A DNA stretch of 6,272 nucleotides, from positions 1 to 6,272 of the forward strand of contig DYCW01000419.1 of the NCBI GenBank assembly GCA_019417865.1, written 5' to 3'. Origin of the DNA: Ruminococcus sp. GTDB taxonomy: Bacteria; Bacillota; Clostridia; Oscillospirales; Ruminococcaceae. Position 1 is the stretch's first letter. The number at the start of each line of letters is the position of its first letter. A model generated the notes under the pieces. That model had not been told where the DNA came from. It worked only from the letters and a program-made list of their open reading frames with translations, and searched no databases. A program made the position numbers and the translations under genes. This document shows positions 5,321 to 6,272 of the stretch, in pieces.

Positions 5321-6214
5321 CTACTTCTTTTTCATCTGTGTTTTCAGCAGCTGAATATCTTCTGTAGGAGTCGCCATGAACATCTTTTTATAGTCTCTAT
5401 TGAATTGAGAGATACTGTCATAGCCCACATCTGTTGCAGCTTCCGTTACGGTTACATTTTCATCCAGCATCTGTCTTCTGGCTTCTGTCAGGCGAAGTCG
5501 TTTTTGGCATTGAAGCGGTCCCATTCCAACAGCACTCTTAAATTTCTGATGAAAATTGGAAACACTCATATTTCCACGTTGTGCGAGATCCTCGACGGAG
5601 AAATTTTCCCTGTAGTTTTCTTTGAGCCAGGTGTTTATCTTATAAATTTCACCGGCTCGCTGAATCCCTGTTATACTTTGTATAAACTGTTTGCCACATA
5701 CGCCGCAGAGAACATCAAAGATAATTTCTTTCCGAGCTATTTTGGCAGAAAAAGCAATCTGTTCCGGATTATCCAACATCTTTATCAAACGCAGGACGGA
5801 TTCTATAACCTGCTCATCAAAATTCACCATAACGTTTGCATCTAGTTCAGATTTCATAATTCGCTCAATTAAGCTTCCATCAATATCAAGAATAACAGAT
5901 ATTACATCATCCAAAGTAAATGAGACGGAAACAGCGATAAAATCCTGTTGATCGCTCAGTGTTAGTATTTGTCCGGAAATGGGGGTATCAATTGCAGAAA
6001 TAGAATACTGCCCAGTAAGATAATCCATAATACCGCTTGGCGTATGCAATCTCAGGGAACCATCCACAACTAGATAGATGTACGGGATTTGGATATCTGG
6101 CATATTGATACTGTTTGTATGTGATTTGTATATATGAAGATAGGGAATAGCTGTTTCATTTTTTCCACACTTCCATCTCATTGTACGGAGTAGTTTTATT
6201 AGATCGCTTATCAT
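5321..6214 (-). CDS. AraC-family transcriptional regulator, AraC_N (YqhC-like) type
   Basis: The protein has 297 residues. The N-terminal half (about 20-165) fits the AraC_N domain: YIYLVVDGSLRLHTPSG, then GQYSISAIDTPISG and a FIAVSVSFTLDDV strand. The C-terminal part (about 190-287) is a double helix-turn-helix: SVEDLAQRGNMSVSNFHQKFK for the first and TVTEAATDVGYDSISQFNRDYKKMF for the second, ending ATPTEDIQLL as usual in this subgroup. Length is typical. The start is supported by AGAGGT directly upstream (6221-6226). Relatives of this subgroup often control nearby oxidoreductase genes, YqhC and its aldehyde reductase being the known example. The likely targets are the GlcG-like operon just downstream or the flavodoxin locus on the other strand; no binding site is identified. 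The effector is unknown. Confidence 0.93.
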   Translation of the reverse strand: MISDLIKLLRTMRWKCGKNETAIPYLHIYKSHTNSINMPDIQIPYIYLVVDGSLRLHTPSGIMDYLTGQYSISAIDTPISGQILTLSDQQDFIAVSVSFTLDDVISVILDIDGSLIERIMKSELDANVMVNFDEQVIESVLRLIKMLDNPEQIAFSAKIARKEIIFDVLCGVCGKQFIQSITGIQRAGEIYKINTWLKENYRENFSVEDLAQRGNMSVSNFHQKFKSAVGMGPLQCQKRLRLTEARRQMLDENVTVTEAATDVGYDSISQFNRDYKKMFMATPTEDIQLLKTQMKKK

Positions 6215-6237
6215 ATCACTACCTCTTTAATTCTTGA

Positions 6238-6249
6238 TTTATATTTATA
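6238..6249 (-). promoter_or_regulatory. Possible -10 of araC, promoter cut by the contig end
   Basis: Reading the minus strand, TATAAATATAAA (plus-strand 6249 to 6238) offers two overlapping -10 hexamers at a suitable distance from the ribosome site. The matching -35 would fall in the adapter-like bases after 6255, so the true promoter cannot be seen. Confidence 0.35.
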
Positions 6250-6255
6250 CTGTAA

Positions 6256-6272
6256 CTGTCTCTTATACACAT
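6256..6272. other. Residual Tn5 mosaic-end (Nextera) adapter sequence
   Basis: CTGTCTCTTATACACAT is identical to 17 of the 19 bases of the Tn5 transposase mosaic end used in Nextera libraries, read in the orientation that appears when a read runs off a short insert. It sits exactly at the window end, so it is almost surely untrimmed adapter and not genomic DNA. Confidence 0.93.

Noticed and set aside
5286..5354. Plus-strand TTG start after AGGAGGT (5276-5282) giving a 22-residue peptide
   Set aside because: Good ribosome site but a hydrophobic peptide antisense to the araC end, no conservation evidence and a rare start codon.
5303..5845. 180-residue plus-strand ORF opposite the AraC regulator
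   Set aside because: It is the antisense shadow of a clear AraC coding region and has no family pattern.
1..6272. CRISPR array, tRNA, rRNA or insertion sequence
   Set aside because: No evenly spaced short repeats, tRNA-like cloverleaf, rRNA segment or transposase was seen; the only Tn-like sequence is the adapter.

Overview
The window looks like one end of an assembled contig from a gut or rumen clostridium, most likely Ruminococcus or a close Oscillospiraceae relative. The clues are moderate A+T, strong Gram-positive Shine-Dalgarno sites, and a Ruminococcus-style dockerin half-module (D-x-N-x-D-G...N-x-x-D followed by LCLMK) on a secreted protein. The last 17 bases match the Tn5 mosaic-end (Nextera) adapter, so real genomic sequence probably stops near 6255. 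The left edge cuts a flavodoxin gene.

Plus strand, 1-4433. This is a redox locus. It holds the 3' end of a flavodoxin-family gene (1-375), a six-helix DUF4405-type membrane protein with a cytochrome-b-like histidine pattern (472-1161), and an exported protein with a dockerin half-module and three flavodoxin domains (1158-3017). The last two overlap by 4 bases. After a 202-base gap holding a large hairpin come apbE, a lipoprotein FAD:protein FMN transferase (3220-4254), and a short NusG-domain-II-like anchored protein (4251-4433) that appears cut off by a premature stop. These two genes also overlap by 4 bases. I infer an extracytosolic electron-transfer module: membrane haem protein as the conduit, exported flavoproteins as carriers or reductases, and ApbE to flavinylate a partner outside the membrane. 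No covalent-FMN acceptor motif is visible in the window, so the ApbE substrate must lie elsewhere.

Convergent gap, 4434-4583. It holds the decayed continuation of the NusG-II domain and a small A+T-rich inverted repeat, with no convincing gene or classical terminator.

Minus strand, 6214 to 4584. An AraC-family regulator of the AraC_N (YqhC-like) type is followed, after a 119-base gap with its own good promoter candidates, by a GlcG/HbpS-family protein and directly abutting it a six-cysteine DUF6485-like protein. The regulator may control this pair, the flavodoxin locus, or both; the sequence does not decide.
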